Assembly: GCF_009912395.1 (NCBI RefSeq)
Contig: NZ_WNDO01000034.1
Span: forward strand, 1 to 57,969
Source: Luteibacter sp.
GTDB lineage: Bacteria > Pseudomonadota > Gammaproteobacteria > Xanthomonadales > Rhodanobacteraceae
Length of the DNA stretch: 57,969 bases
Reading direction: 5' to 3'
The notes under the pieces were generated by a model. That model had not been told where the DNA came from. It saw nothing but the letters and a program-made list of their open reading frames with translations, and searched no databases. A program made the translations under genes and the position numbers. Positions 30,696 through 38,721 of the stretch are shown here, in pieces; position 1 is the first letter of the stretch, and the number at the start of each line of letters is the position of its first letter.

Positions 30696-30764
30696 TGTAG
30701 GAGCGCGCTTGCGCGCGATGGGAGCTGGCGGCGACCTGCCATCGCGCGCAAGCGCGCTCCTACA
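30696..30764. repeat. REP pair at the 5' side of the RAYT gene
   Basis: Two inverted arms about 57 bases upstream of the RAYT start. With the pair at 30121 it brackets the transposase gene. Confidence 0.93.
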
Positions 30765-30816
30765 GACAGGTTGTAGCCATATCGCAAAGGTCGGCCGCTT
30801 GTGGCATCGTCGCCCG

Positions 30817-32145
30817 ATGCCAGCCCCTCAGCCAGCTCATTACCTCCGTCGCCTGGGCATCTGGGATGCCGCGATGATCGTTATCGGCGGAGTCATCGGG
30901 GCGGGCATCTTCCGTACGCCGGCGGCGGTCGCCAAGAGCACCGGGTCCGGTTGGGAGGTGTTGCTGCTCTGGACCATCGGTGGACTGCTGACCCTGGCCG
31001 GCGTCCTCTGCTACGCCGAACTGGGTGCCCGGCGCCCGCAGGCCGGTGGCACCTACGTCTACCTGCGCGAGGCCTTCGGGCAGCTTCCGGCCTTCCTGTT
31101 CGGCTGGACGATGGCGTTGATCAACTACCCCGGCAGTGTCGCCGCGGTGGCCACCACGTTTGCCGACTACGCCACCCGGGCTATCGGGCTTCCGCACGAG
31201 TGGGTCAAGCCCGTCGCCGTCGGCGCCATTAGCTTCATCGTGGCGGTGAACCTGTTTGGCATCCGCGCCGGTGCCCTGGTGCAGAACATCTTCACCGTGC
31301 TGAAACTCGGCGCCGTGGCGCTCCTGATCGTCGTCGGCCTATATCTCGCGCATGGCCACCTCGGCCTCGCCTTCGCCCCGGACACCACTCGCGATGTGCC
31401 GGCCGGCATGGTCGTCGGTGCGTTGCTTCCCGCGATGTTCGCCTATGGCGGCTTCCACTACCTCAACGATCTCGCCGGCGAAGTCCGCGATCCGCAGCGC
31501 ACGCTGCCCCGCGCCCTCGGCCTGGGCATGGCCAGTGTCGTCGTCTGCTACGTGCTGGTGAACGTCGCCTACATGGCCGGCCTGGGTCACGCGGGCCTTG
31601 CCGCAAGCACCGCGCCGGCCGCCGATTTGATGCGCCGTGTGTTTGGGGAATCTGGCGCGACGGTCATCGCCGTCGGTATCGCATGCTCCACGTTCGGCTA
31701 TTGCAGCATCGCCATCGCCGGCGGTGCCCGCGTGCTGCAGGTGATGAGCGCGGATGGCATGTTCTTCCGTCCCATCGCCCGCATCGAACCCCGCACCGGC
31801 GCGCCGCAGGTCGCGCTCATCGCCCTGGGTGGCTGGGCGATCGCGCTGATCCTGTCCGGCAGCTTCGAAGCCTTGGTCGACTACACCACGGTCGGCGAGT
31901 GGCTATCGCATGCCTTCGGCATCGCGACGATCTTCTGGTATCGCCGCAAGCTGACGTCCGAGCCGTCGCCGTACCTTGTGCCCGGCTATCCCTGGCTGCC
32001 GTTGATCTTCACCACGACGGTGCTCTGCGTCATCGTCGCCACAGCCATCGCACAACCGCAGAACGCCGGCATGAGCCTGCTGATCATCGCGATCGGCGTG
32101 CCGACGTATTACCTGTGGCGGCGTCGCCTGAATCGCGCGAAGTAA
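30817..32145 (+). CDS. APC-family amino-acid permease
   Basis: This 442-residue inner-membrane transporter has about 12 spans. The first membrane helix reads 'IVIGGVIGAGIFRTP', the unwound Gly-rich helix of the APC superfamily, and 'GGTYVYLREAFG' and 'FAYGGFHYLNDLAGEVRDPQRTLPRA' are typical of the L-type/basic amino-acid transporter group. Substrate is not determinable. ATG 30817 is chosen because the longer frame runs back through the REP pair. It stands alone, downstream of the RAYT locus. Confidence 0.87.
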   Translation: MPAPQPAHYLRRLGIWDAAMIVIGGVIGAGIFRTPAAVAKSTGSGWEVLLLWTIGGLLTLAGVLCYAELGARRPQAGGTYVYLREAFGQLPAFLFGWTMALINYPGSVAAVATTFADYATRAIGLPHEWVKPVAVGAISFIVAVNLFGIRAGALVQNIFTVLKLGAVALLIVVGLYLAHGHLGLAFAPDTTRDVPAGMVVGALLPAMFAYGGFHYLNDLAGEVRDPQRTLPRALGLGMASVVVCYVLVNVAYMAGLGHAGLAASTAPAADLMRRVFGESGATVIAVGIACSTFGYCSIAIAGGARVLQVMSADGMFFRPIARIEPRTGAPQVALIALGGWAIALILSGSFEALVDYTTVGEWLSHAFGIATIFWYRRKLTSEPSPYLVPGYPWLPLIFTTTVLCVIVATAIAQPQNAGMSLLIIAIGVPTYYLWRRRLNRAK

Positions 32146-32165
32146 GCGGCTGTCATCGGCCTGTT

Positions 32166-32250
32166 GCCGGCTGCCGTCGGATCGCCGCTGAAGCGGCTCC
32201 CATCCGAAGGGGTGGGAGCGGACCGTGTCCGCGATCCGGCGGCAGCCGGC
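32166..32250. repeat. Composite REP pair of a second family
   Basis: The right unit reads GTGGGAGCGGACCGTGTCC and continues CGATCCGGCGGCAGCCGGC. The left unit is inverted, with GGGAGCCGCTTCAGCGGCGA as its palindrome and the same tail. The tails match across the pair while the hairpins differ, so two related REP types are paired. The element lies between the permease and glycosidase genes. Confidence 0.75.
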
Positions 32251-32299
32251 ACGGGCCGGTGTCGTCGGATGTTCATCTGTTCCGTGGCACAGTCGGCCG

Positions 32300-34414
32300 A
32301 TGCGTCCACTCATCTCCCTCCTGCTGTTAGGTGCCAGTGCTTCCGCGCACGCGGAAACGCTGGATCTTGCGAATCCAGGCGCCACGCTCCAGGTGAGCGC
32401 GAAGGACGCCACGCTAGACCCCACGGTCCGCAAGGCCGCCGACGGGCGTAGCCTCGTGGCTGCCACGTTCCGGCCATCGCCATCGCCGTCGCTGGTGCTC
32501 GCGCCGAAACAAGGTTCGTGGCATTGGCCTGCCAGCGGCACGTTACGTTTGGACGTGCAGAACGGCATGCCCTGGCCGGTGACGCTGGTGGTCGATATCG
32601 CCTCGGGCGACAAGCATCTGAAGACCACGGTCGGGCTGCCCCCCGGGCCGCCGCAGGTCCTCTCGATTCCGCTCGCGGCGACATCGCCGCGTGCGTTCGG
32701 CATGCAGGTCGGTCCGCCGATGCCGTTCGACGACGGCAAGACAAAACGCCTGGTTGCCACCAGTGTCGATGGTGCGATCGACGGCGGCGCGGTCACGACG
32801 GTTACGTTGTCGATGCCGCAGCCGGGTGCTGCGCAAACCGTGCTCTTCGGCAAGGTGGACGCCGTTCCCGGGGACGCGGATCTGCGTGCCGCCTACACCG
32901 GCATCGTCGATCGCTACGGGCAGTTCACCCGGACCACCTGGCCGGAAAAGATCGACAGCGACGCTTCGCTGAAACAGCGCGCGAACGCCGTCACCGCACC
33001 GGCCGAGGTGCGCGGACTCGACCGTTACGGCGGCCGAACCGACCTGCCGGCGTTGAAGGTCACCGGCTGGTTCCACACGCAAAAGCAGGGCGGCCGCTGG
33101 TGGCTGGTCTCGCCGGAAGGCCACGCCTTCTTCTCGCTCGGCGTCAACGCGGTGAATCGCACCGACGGCCGCACCTACGTGCAGGGCCGCGAGTTCATGT
33201 TCACCGACACTGCTGGCGCGAAGGGTGCCTTTGGTGGGGCTTCCGACAGTCGCAGCGACAACGGTTCGCAGCGCGACAACGGAATGAATCATGGCCGCTG
33301 GTGGGACATCTACGCGAACAACGTCGCCCGCACGCTCGATGGCGACGTCGAAGCCGCCTGGCGCAAGCGCAGCGCCGATCGCCTGCGTGCCTGGCGCTTC
33401 AATACGCTGGGCAACTGGAGCGATCCCGCATTCGCGAACGACAAGCGCATGGCCTACACCGTGCCGATCCTGATCCACGGCGACTTCAACACGGTGAGCA
33501 CGGGATACGACTACTGGGGACGCATGCCCGATCCCTTCGATCCGCGTTTCGTCCGCGCGACGGAAGCGGCGATCGCCAACGCGACAAACGGTGTGCGCGA
33601 CGATCCCTGGTTGCTGGGCTACTTCGCGGATAACGAACTGGCATGGGCAGGGCAGGGGCCGCAGGGCCGCTGGGCGCTCGCGGTGGGTGCGCTGGCGCAG
33701 GGGCCGGACAGTCCCGCGAAACAGGCCTTCCTCGAATACCTGAAGAAAACCTACCCGGACGCGGGTGCCTTCGCCAAGGCCTGGGGCGTGGAAGCACCAG
33801 ACTGGAATCGTGTCGCCGCGACCGGTTTCCATGCGCCCGATCCTTCCGAAGCGCATCCCGCCATCGCCAGCGACTACATCGCCTTCCTGAAACTGTATGC
33901 GACGCGCTACTTCCAGACGGTCGCCGACACGTTGAAGAAGACCGATCCGCACCACCTGTTCCTCGGCGGCCGTCTCGCGGTGCGCACGCCCGAGGTGGAG
34001 GAAGCCAGCTCGCGCTTCGCCGACGTCACCAGCATCAACACCTATACCGACCTGCCGGAACACGGTTTCGACGTGGCCGAATTCAAGCGGTGGGACAAGC
34101 CGGTCCTGATCACCGAATTCCACTTCGGGTCGGCGGATCGCGGTCCGTTCGGCAATGGCGTGGCGGCCGTGGCGAGCGAGGACGAGCGGGGCAAGGCCTA
34201 TGCGCGTTTCGTAGACGCGGCCGCCGCCTCGGGCGTCGTCGTGGGCACCCACTGGTTCCAGTACGTGGACCAGCCGGTCACCGGGCGCATCCTCGATGGC
34301 GAGAACGCACATATCGGGCTTGTCGGCATCACCGACATCCCGTTCGAAGGGTTTACCCGCGCCGTGACGACCGTCAACGCGCGCGTTGGCGGCGGATCAG
34401 GCGGCGGGCGATAG
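32300..34414 (+). CDS. Secreted glycoside hydrolase, beta-agarase/GH50-like
   Basis: The 704-residue protein starts with a signal peptide ('MRPLISLLLLGASASAHA') and has an N-terminal beta-rich region. A (beta/alpha)8-type catalytic part follows with 'GRWWLVSPEGHAFFSLGVNAV', 'RAWRFNTLGNWSD', 'LLGYFADNELAWA' (Asn-Glu, the likely acid/base) and 'KPVLITEFHFGS' (Glu, the likely nucleophile). The Asn-Glu and later Glu layout is that of GH clan A, and the text resembles GH50 agarases. The true substrate could be another galactan or glycan. ATG 32300 fits the signal peptide; the longer frame begins in the REP. Its end lies 17 bases inside the convergent DUF2061-like gene. Confidence 0.7.
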   Translation: MRPLISLLLLGASASAHAETLDLANPGATLQVSAKDATLDPTVRKAADGRSLVAATFRPSPSPSLVLAPKQGSWHWPASGTLRLDVQNGMPWPVTLVVDIASGDKHLKTTVGLPPGPPQVLSIPLAATSPRAFGMQVGPPMPFDDGKTKRLVATSVDGAIDGGAVTTVTLSMPQPGAAQTVLFGKVDAVPGDADLRAAYTGIVDRYGQFTRTTWPEKIDSDASLKQRANAVTAPAEVRGLDRYGGRTDLPALKVTGWFHTQKQGGRWWLVSPEGHAFFSLGVNAVNRTDGRTYVQGREFMFTDTAGAKGAFGGASDSRSDNGSQRDNGMNHGRWWDIYANNVARTLDGDVEAAWRKRSADRLRAWRFNTLGNWSDPAFANDKRMAYTVPILIHGDFNTVSTGYDYWGRMPDPFDPRFVRATEAAIANATNGVRDDPWLLGYFADNELAWAGQGPQGRWALAVGALAQGPDSPAKQAFLEYLKKTYPDAGAFAKAWGVEAPDWNRVAATGFHAPDPSEAHPAIASDYIAFLKLYATRYFQTVADTLKKTDPHHLFLGGRLAVRTPEVEEASSRFADVTSINTYTDLPEHGFDVAEFKRWDKPVLITEFHFGSADRGPFGNGVAAVASEDERGKAYARFVDAAAASGVVVGTHWFQYVDQPVTGRILDGENAHIGLVGITDIPFEGFTRAVTTVNARVGGGSGGGR

Positions 34415-34579
34415 TTGCAAGCCGACGCGGGTCTCCCGAATCACGTTACGGCCCAGCGCGAAGGCGAACGGCTCGGCGATGCCTACCAGTGCGCTGATGG
34501 CGACGTTCTGGTTCACCGCGTAGCTCATGGAAAAGGCAATGCTGAAATGCGTCGCCGCGTACTTGATCTTCCTGGCCAT
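34397..34579 (-). CDS. Small DUF2061-like membrane protein
   Basis: This 60-residue protein has one or two hydrophobic segments ('FSIAFSMSYAVNQNVAISALVGIAEPFAFALG') bounded by basic residues. The N-terminal 'RKIKYAATHFSIAFSMSYAV' and 'GIAEPFAFALGRNVIRE' resemble DUF2061 (function unknown). ATG 34579 has an excellent GGAGAG eight bases upstream, so it is preferred to the TTG at 34594. It overlaps the 3' end of the glycosidase gene on the other strand by 18 bases. A Fur-like palindrome lies 19-37 bases upstream of the start. Confidence 0.65.
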   Translation of the reverse strand: MARKIKYAATHFSIAFSMSYAVNQNVAISALVGIAEPFAFALGRNVIRETRVGLQLSPAA

Positions 34580-34597
34580 GGCCGGACTCTCCAATAA

Positions 34598-34616
34598 GAA
34601 TGAATCTCATTATGGG
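34598..34616 (-). promoter_or_regulatory. Possible Fur box upstream of the DUF2061-like gene
   Basis: The core AATGA-ATC-TCATT keeps both five-base arms of the classic Fur core AATGA-TAA-TCATT, and about 13 of 19 positions fit the E. coli 19-mer. It stands out as an AT-rich patch in GC-rich DNA. Only one site is seen, so the call is tentative. Confidence 0.3.
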
Positions 34617-34669
34617 GATGGCATTCCCGGAGTCCAACTGATGGTTTGGATGATACCGATAGATCTTTT

Positions 34670-35080
34670 CTATCGATGGACGGTCGTCCCCACCACCATC
34701 ACGACGACCATGACCAGGGCCACCGCCATGCAGGCGCTGGTGGGCTTGACCCGTCGCGCGTCCACGCGGGGCACGAGGCGCCACACCAGGAAAGCACCCA
34801 GCAGCATGTCGGCCACCAGCACGCCGCGCATCCAGGGCAGGGCGAACAGCGACTGCCCGACGGCGGCCCCGTGCTGGGCGGCGATCACGAGTCCGCAGGT
34901 CGCCACGATCGCCAGGGCCCAGAGCAGGCTGGCGAAGTACGCCCGGTTGAACACCACGGGCACGCGCTCGAGCCAGCGCAGGCTGGCCCATACCATCACC
35001 GCCGGAACGACGGCGGCGGCGCTGGAATAGATGATCCACCAGATGGCGGCCGAGAGCAGGGTCAGCAGCGACTGGGTCAT
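34670..35080 (-). CDS. Hypothetical four-span membrane protein
   Basis: From ATG 35080 the product is 136 residues with about four hydrophobic segments ('SAAIWWIIYSSAAAVVPAVMVWA', 'YFASLLWALAIVATCGLVIAA', 'GVLVADMLLGAFLVW', 'ACMAVALVMVVVMVVGTTV'). I recognise no family. Its start overlaps the stop of the Mpo1-like gene (ATGA), so the two are probably co-translated and may act together at the membrane. Confidence 0.7.
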   Translation of the reverse strand: MTQSLLTLLSAAIWWIIYSSAAAVVPAVMVWASLRWLERVPVVFNRAYFASLLWALAIVATCGLVIAAQHGAAVGQSLFALPWMRGVLVADMLLGAFLVWRLVPRVDARRVKPTSACMAVALVMVVVMVVGTTVHR

Positions 35081-35547
35081 CAGTCGCTGACACCGAAGCG
35101 GCGTAGCGCCTTGCTCATCAGCCAGGCGGGGCCGATGAGCAGGTACTGGAGGTCGGTGAAGAAAGATGGGCGGCGGCCCTCGATCTTGTGGCCGATGAAC
35201 TGGCCGACCCAGGCCACCACGAAGACGCCGATCGCCAGCCAGGCCAGGCCGGTCATGCCGATGCTGCGGTAGAGCAGGTCGGTGACCAGGGCCAGCACGA
35301 TAAAGGCCCCCGCCATGGCCAGGCCGACCTTTCGCGACAGCCGGTAGTAGTAGAAGCAGAACGCCAGGAACATCGCCAGCACGGCCCAAAGACCAGGTCG
35401 GCCGAGCCAGGACGGCACCGGAATGAGCCAGACCAGGGCGACGACGGTCCAGGTGATCGCCGGCACGCAGATCCAGTGGATCAGGCGGTTGGTGGGGTTC
35501 TGGTGGTCGCGGCTGTAGTTGCCGAACCAGGTGGCTGCGTCGCGCAT
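35080..35547 (-). CDS. Mpo1-like DUF962 membrane protein
   Basis: The 155-residue product matches the DUF962/Mpo1 pattern: 'YSRDHQNPTNRLIHWICVP' near the N-terminus and 'GQFIGHKIEGRRPSFFTDLQYLLIGPAWL' near the C-terminus, with several spans between. Yeast Mpo1 is an iron-dependent dioxygenase that shortens 2-hydroxy fatty acids, and the conserved His residues (in 'DHQN', 'LIHW' and 'FIGH') fit metal binding. ATG 35547 is chosen for the family N-terminus although no good Shine-Dalgarno is seen. A long hairpin lies 20-52 bases upstream. It overlaps the next small membrane protein gene by one base of the ATGA type. Confidence 0.78.
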   Translation of the reverse strand: MRDAATWFGNYSRDHQNPTNRLIHWICVPAITWTVVALVWLIPVPSWLGRPGLWAVLAMFLAFCFYYYRLSRKVGLAMAGAFIVLALVTDLLYRSIGMTGLAWLAIGVFVVAWVGQFIGHKIEGRRPSFFTDLQYLLIGPAWLMSKALRRFGVSD

Positions 35548-35566
35548 GGGCTGGAGGTTCTTTTTT

Positions 35567-35599
35567 GGCGGAAAGCGTCCTCGTTGGGACGCTTCCACC
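35567..35599 (-). other. Hairpin between purC and the Mpo1-like gene
   Basis: GGCGGAAAGCGTCC (35567-35580) and GGACGCTTCCACC (35587-35599) form a 13-bp imperfect stem with a 6-base loop. On the minus strand it is followed by six A residues, not T, so it is not an intrinsic terminator for purC. It may lie in the leader of the Mpo1-like gene. Confidence 0.5.
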
Positions 35600-35662
35600 T
35601 TCTACACCGCCAAGGCGGCGCGCTCAATTCGCGGCGCCGCATTTCGTGCCGCGTCGGGTCGA

Positions 35663-36559
35663 TCAGCTCAGGCGCAGATCGGCGAGCCGGTCCAGCGCTT
35701 CCGCGTACTTGGCGGCCGTGCCGTCGATGACGTCGGCGGGCACTTTCGGGGCGGGCGGCTGCTTGTTCCAGCCGATCTGCTCCAGGTAATCGCGCACGAA
35801 CTGCTTGTCGTAGCTGGGCGGGCTGATGCCCACATCGTACTGGTCCGCAGGCCAGAACCGCGAGGAATCCGGGGTGAGCATCTCGTCCATCACGTGCAGC
35901 ACGCCGTGTTCGTCGGTGCCGAACTCGAGCTTGGTGTCGGCGATGATCACGCCGCGCTCGGCGGCGTAGGCGGCGGCGAAGGCGTAGATCTTCAGCGTGG
36001 CCTCGCGCACGGCGTTGGCCAGATCCGCGCCGACATCGGCCACCACCTTCTCGAAGCTGACGTTCTCGTCGTGGTCGCCCACGGCGGCCTTGGTCGAGGG
36101 GGTGAAGATCGCTTCGGGCAGCTTCTGCGCCTGCTTCAGGCCTTCCGGCAACCGGATGCCGCAGATGTCGCCGCTGGCCTGGTAGGACTTCCAGCCCGAG
36201 CCGATGATGTAGCCACGGGCGATCGCCTCGACCGGCACCGGCTTCAGGCGCTTGGTGATCACGGCGCGCTTTTCGTAGAGCTTCGGGTCCACGCCGGCCG
36301 GCAGCACCGAGGCGACGTCTTCACCGGTGAGGTGATTCGGAAGGATGTGCGCCGTCTTGGCGAACCAGAAGTTGGAGATCTGGGTGAGCATCTCGCCCTT
36401 GCCCGGAATCGGATCGGGCAGCACCACGTCGAAGGCCGAGAGCCGGTCCGTCGCCACCATGAGCAGGCGGTTGCCGGGCAGGGCGTAGACGTCGCGGACC
36501 TTGCCGCGATGGATGAGGTCCAGGCCGGGCAGGTCGGATTGGCTCAGGGTGGTGGGCAC
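35663..36559 (-). CDS. purC: SAICAR synthetase (PurC)
   Basis: This 298-residue enzyme joins aspartate to CAIR with ATP in purine synthesis. Signatures are '[28 protein letters not shown]', '[16 protein letters not shown]' and 'IADTKLEFG' followed by '[13 protein letters not shown]'. Full length for the larger-type PurC found in fungi and many gammaproteobacteria. It stands alone; no other pur gene is near. Confidence 0.96.
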   Translation of the reverse strand: MPTTLSQSDLPGLDLIHRGKVRDVYALPGNRLLMVATDRLSAFDVVLPDPIPGKGEMLTQISNFWFAKTAHILPNHLTGEDVASVLPAGVDPKLYEKRAVITKRLKPVPVEAIARGYIIGSGWKSYQASGDICGIRLPEGLKQAQKLPEAIFTPSTKAAVGDHDENVSFEKVVADVGADLANAVREATLKIYAFAAAYAAERGVIIADTKLEFGTDEHGVLHVMDEMLTPDSSRFWPADQYDVGISPPSYDKQFVRDYLEQIGWNKQPPAPKVPADVIDGTAAKYAEALDRLADLRLS

Positions 36560-36611
36560 GGCGGGGCTCCGGTGAGGCGGGGAATCCCCTCATTGTACCG
36601 GCCCCTCCCCA

Positions 36612-36658
36612 TGTAGGAGCGCGCTCGCGCACGATAAACCCACGAAGCGATGACGCCG
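36612..36658 (+). repeat. Single diverged REP arm with conserved spacer
   Basis: The arm TGTAGGAGCGCGCTCGCGCA is followed by ACGATAAACCCACGAAGCGA and TGACGCCGG, a spacer text shared with the pairs at 37854 and 40658. The second arm is missing. It lies between purC and the cytochrome c gene. Confidence 0.75.
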
Positions 36659-36746
36659 GATCCGACTTGTCGCAGGCCGCGCCACACAGCGCGGTCCGTG
36701 CGGACGCCCTGCTAGAATCTGCGACTTCAGCCCCCACGAATTGTCC

Positions 36747-37058
36747 ATGCGAATCCTGACGACCGCGGCAATCGCCCTGGCCCTGTGTGCCCCTGTCCTC
36801 GCCGCGCCGCCTGCGAAGCCGGCGCGCCTGGGGCTGTGCGCGGCGTGCCACGGCGAAAACGGCATGGCGCGGATTCCCGGGGCCCCGAATCTCGCCGGGC
36901 AGAAACCCGACTACCTGCGCGAGGCCTTGCGCCAGTACCGCGACGGCCGCCGCGACATCCCCGTGATGCGCGCCGCGGTCGGTCCCCTCTCCGATGCGGA
37001 GCTCGACCAGCTCGTCGAGTGGTTCTCCGCCCAGACCCCTTCCAGGGCCGCTCCATGA
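36747..37058 (+). CDS. Class I c-type cytochrome, periplasmic
   Basis: The 103-residue precursor has a signal peptide ('[18 protein letters not shown]') and one haem-binding CAACH ('[12 protein letters not shown]'), with a later Met in 'IPVMRAAV' as the probable sixth ligand. The single-domain cytochrome c4/c5-like form fits an electron carrier in the periplasm. A TTG six bases earlier is less likely. It overlaps djlA by four bases (ATGA). Confidence 0.88.
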   Translation: MRILTTAAIALALCAPVLAAPPAKPARLGLCAACHGENGMARIPGAPNLAGQKPDYLREALRQYRDGRRDIPVMRAAVGPLSDAELDQLVEWFSAQTPSRAAP

Positions 37059-37849
37059 ACTTCTCCGGTACTCTCATCGGCGCCGTGATCGGCATGTGGC
37101 TCACCCACAACCTGCTCGGCGCCCTCGTCGGCGGCGCGCTGGGCTTCATGTTCGACGCCAGTCGGCAGCAACGCCGCCGCGCGCCGACCCAGGGTGGCTA
37201 CGTGGGCCCGCTGTTCGCCCTGATCGGCGCGGTGGCCAAGGCCGACGGCCGTATCTCCGAAGCCGAGATCGCCATCGCCGAACGCATGATGTCGCGCATG
37301 GGCCTCGACCAGGACGCGCGCCGCCAGGCCATCGAGGCCTTCAACGAGGGCAAGCAGCCCGAGTTCAACGCCACCCAGGTCATCGACGAGCTGCGCCAGT
37401 GGGTCGGCCACCGCCGCGACCACGCCTTCCCGGTGATCGATGTCGTGATCGACACGGTGCTGGCCGAGGGCGCCCCCTCGCCCGAGAAGATGGCGATCCT
37501 GCGCCAGCTGGCCTTCGCGCTGCGCGTGAGCGACATGGAGCTGATGGCGCTCATGGCGATGAAGGGCTATGCCTGGAACGGCGCCACTGGCGGCGGCCGC
37601 AGTCATGGCGGTGGTGGCTATGTGCCGCCGCAGCGAAATACCCAGGGCCCCGATCCGTACACCGTGCTCGGCATCCAGCGCGATGCCGACGAGCGTGCGG
37701 TCAAGCGCGCCTATCGCAAGCTGATCTCGGAAAACCATCCCGATCGTCTCGGCGATCTGCCGGAAGACATGCGACGCGGCGCGGAAGCACGCGCCAGCGA
37801 GATCAACGCGGCGTACGAGCGCATCAAGGCCGAACGCGGTTTCAAATAG
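37055..37849 (+). CDS. djlA: Co-chaperone DjlA (TerB-like plus J domain)
   Basis: The 264-residue product has an N-terminal glycine-rich membrane span ('[28 protein letters not shown]'). A TerB-like helical domain follows ('[28 protein letters not shown]'), then a Gly-rich linker and a C-terminal J domain with the HPD tripeptide in 'ENHPDRLG' that stimulates DnaK ATPase. This order is that of DjlA, anchored with the J domain in the cytoplasm. It overlaps the cytochrome gene. Confidence 0.93.
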   Translation: MNFSGTLIGAVIGMWLTHNLLGALVGGALGFMFDASRQQRRRAPTQGGYVGPLFALIGAVAKADGRISEAEIAIAERMMSRMGLDQDARRQAIEAFNEGKQPEFNATQVIDELRQWVGHRRDHAFPVIDVVIDTVLAEGAPSPEKMAILRQLAFALRVSDMELMALMAMKGYAWNGATGGGRSHGGGGYVPPQRNTQGPDPYTVLGIQRDADERAVKRAYRKLISENHPDRLGDLPEDMRRGAEARASEINAAYERIKAERGFK

Positions 37850-37853
37850 ATCA

Positions 37854-37933
37854 TGTAGGAGCGCGCTTGCGCGCGATAAGCCAACGAAGCGGTGACGCGG
37901 TAGGCTGCGGTCGCACGCAAGCGCGCTCCTACA
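37854..37933. repeat. REP pair, conserved-spacer subtype
   Basis: Two inverted arms; the spacer begins GATAAGCCAACGAAGCGGTG, close to those at 36612 and 40658. It lies between djlA and rpe. Confidence 0.88.
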
Positions 37934-37971
37934 AGGTTGATATCCCCAGGCGAACCCACAAGGTACCGATC

Positions 37972-38646
37972 ATGGCCAAGCAATCCCCCATTATCGCCCC
38001 GTCCATCCTTTCCGCCGACTTCGCCCGACTTGGCGAGGACACGCGCAAGGTCCTCGACGCCGGCGCGCAGTGGGTGCACTTCGACGTGATGGACAACCAC
38101 TACGTGCCCAACCTCACCATCGGACCGATGGTGCTCAAGGCGCTGCGCGACTACGGCATCACCGAACACATCGACGTGCACCTCATGGTGAAGCCGGTGG
38201 ACCGCATCGTGCCGGACTTCGCCAAGGCCGGCGCGCGCAGCATCAGCTTCCATCCCGAAGCCTCCGAGCATGTGGATCGCACCCTCCAGCTGATCAAGGA
38301 TGAAGGCTGCCAGGCGGGCCTGGTGTTCAATCCGGCCACATCGCTGGACTGGCTCGACCACGTGATGGACAAGATCGACACCATTCTCATCATGTCGGTG
38401 AACCCGGGCTTCGGCGGCCAGAAGTTCATCCCGCACGCGCTGGAGAAGATCCGCCAGGCCCGCGAGCGCATCGATGCCAGCGGCCGCGCCATCCGTCTCG
38501 AAGTGGACGGTGGCGTCAACGTCGACAACATCGGCCAGATCGCCGCTGCCGGCGCGGACACCTTCGTGGCCGGTTCGGCCATCTTCACCGCCCCCGACTA
38601 CGCGGACGTGATCCGCCGCATGCACGCGGCCATCGACGCCGCTTGA
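37972..38646 (+). CDS. rpe: Ribulose-phosphate 3-epimerase (Rpe)
   Basis: This 224-residue TIM-barrel enzyme interconverts ribulose-5-phosphate and xylulose-5-phosphate. '[16 protein letters not shown]', '[17 protein letters not shown]', 'DVHLMV', '[12 protein letters not shown]' and 'EVDGGVN' carry the metal-binding and catalytic residues. AAGG precedes the ATG at 37972; the longer frame crosses the REP pair and is not real. Confidence 0.97.
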   Translation: MAKQSPIIAPSILSADFARLGEDTRKVLDAGAQWVHFDVMDNHYVPNLTIGPMVLKALRDYGITEHIDVHLMVKPVDRIVPDFAKAGARSISFHPEASEHVDRTLQLIKDEGCQAGLVFNPATSLDWLDHVMDKIDTILIMSVNPGFGGQKFIPHALEKIRQARERIDASGRAIRLEVDGGVNVDNIGQIAAAGADTFVAGSAIFTAPDYADVIRRMHAAIDAA

Positions 38647-38657
38647 GGCGCTACGAC

Positions 38658-38720
38658 GGCGGAGCCTCCGTGGTGGTATGTTCCTCGCTGCTCGGGGGAG
38701 CACATCACGGAGGAACCGCC
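38658..38720 (+). promoter_or_regulatory. Leader hairpin covering the ribosome site of the SEL1-like gene
   Basis: GGCGGAGCCTCCGTG (38658-38672) pairs with CACGGAGGAACCGCC (38706-38720) with 13 of 15 positions complementary. The 3' side includes the Shine-Dalgarno GGAGGA and ends one base before the ATG at 38722. An inner 5-bp hairpin (38689-38693 with 38698-38702, GGGG loop) sits in the loop. The fold would hide the ribosome site unless opened. Confidence 0.55.
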
Positions 38721-38721
38721 G

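Noticed and set aside
35567-35599. Terminator of purC
   Set aside because: The hairpin is good, but the minus-strand RNA has an A tract, not a U tract, after it.
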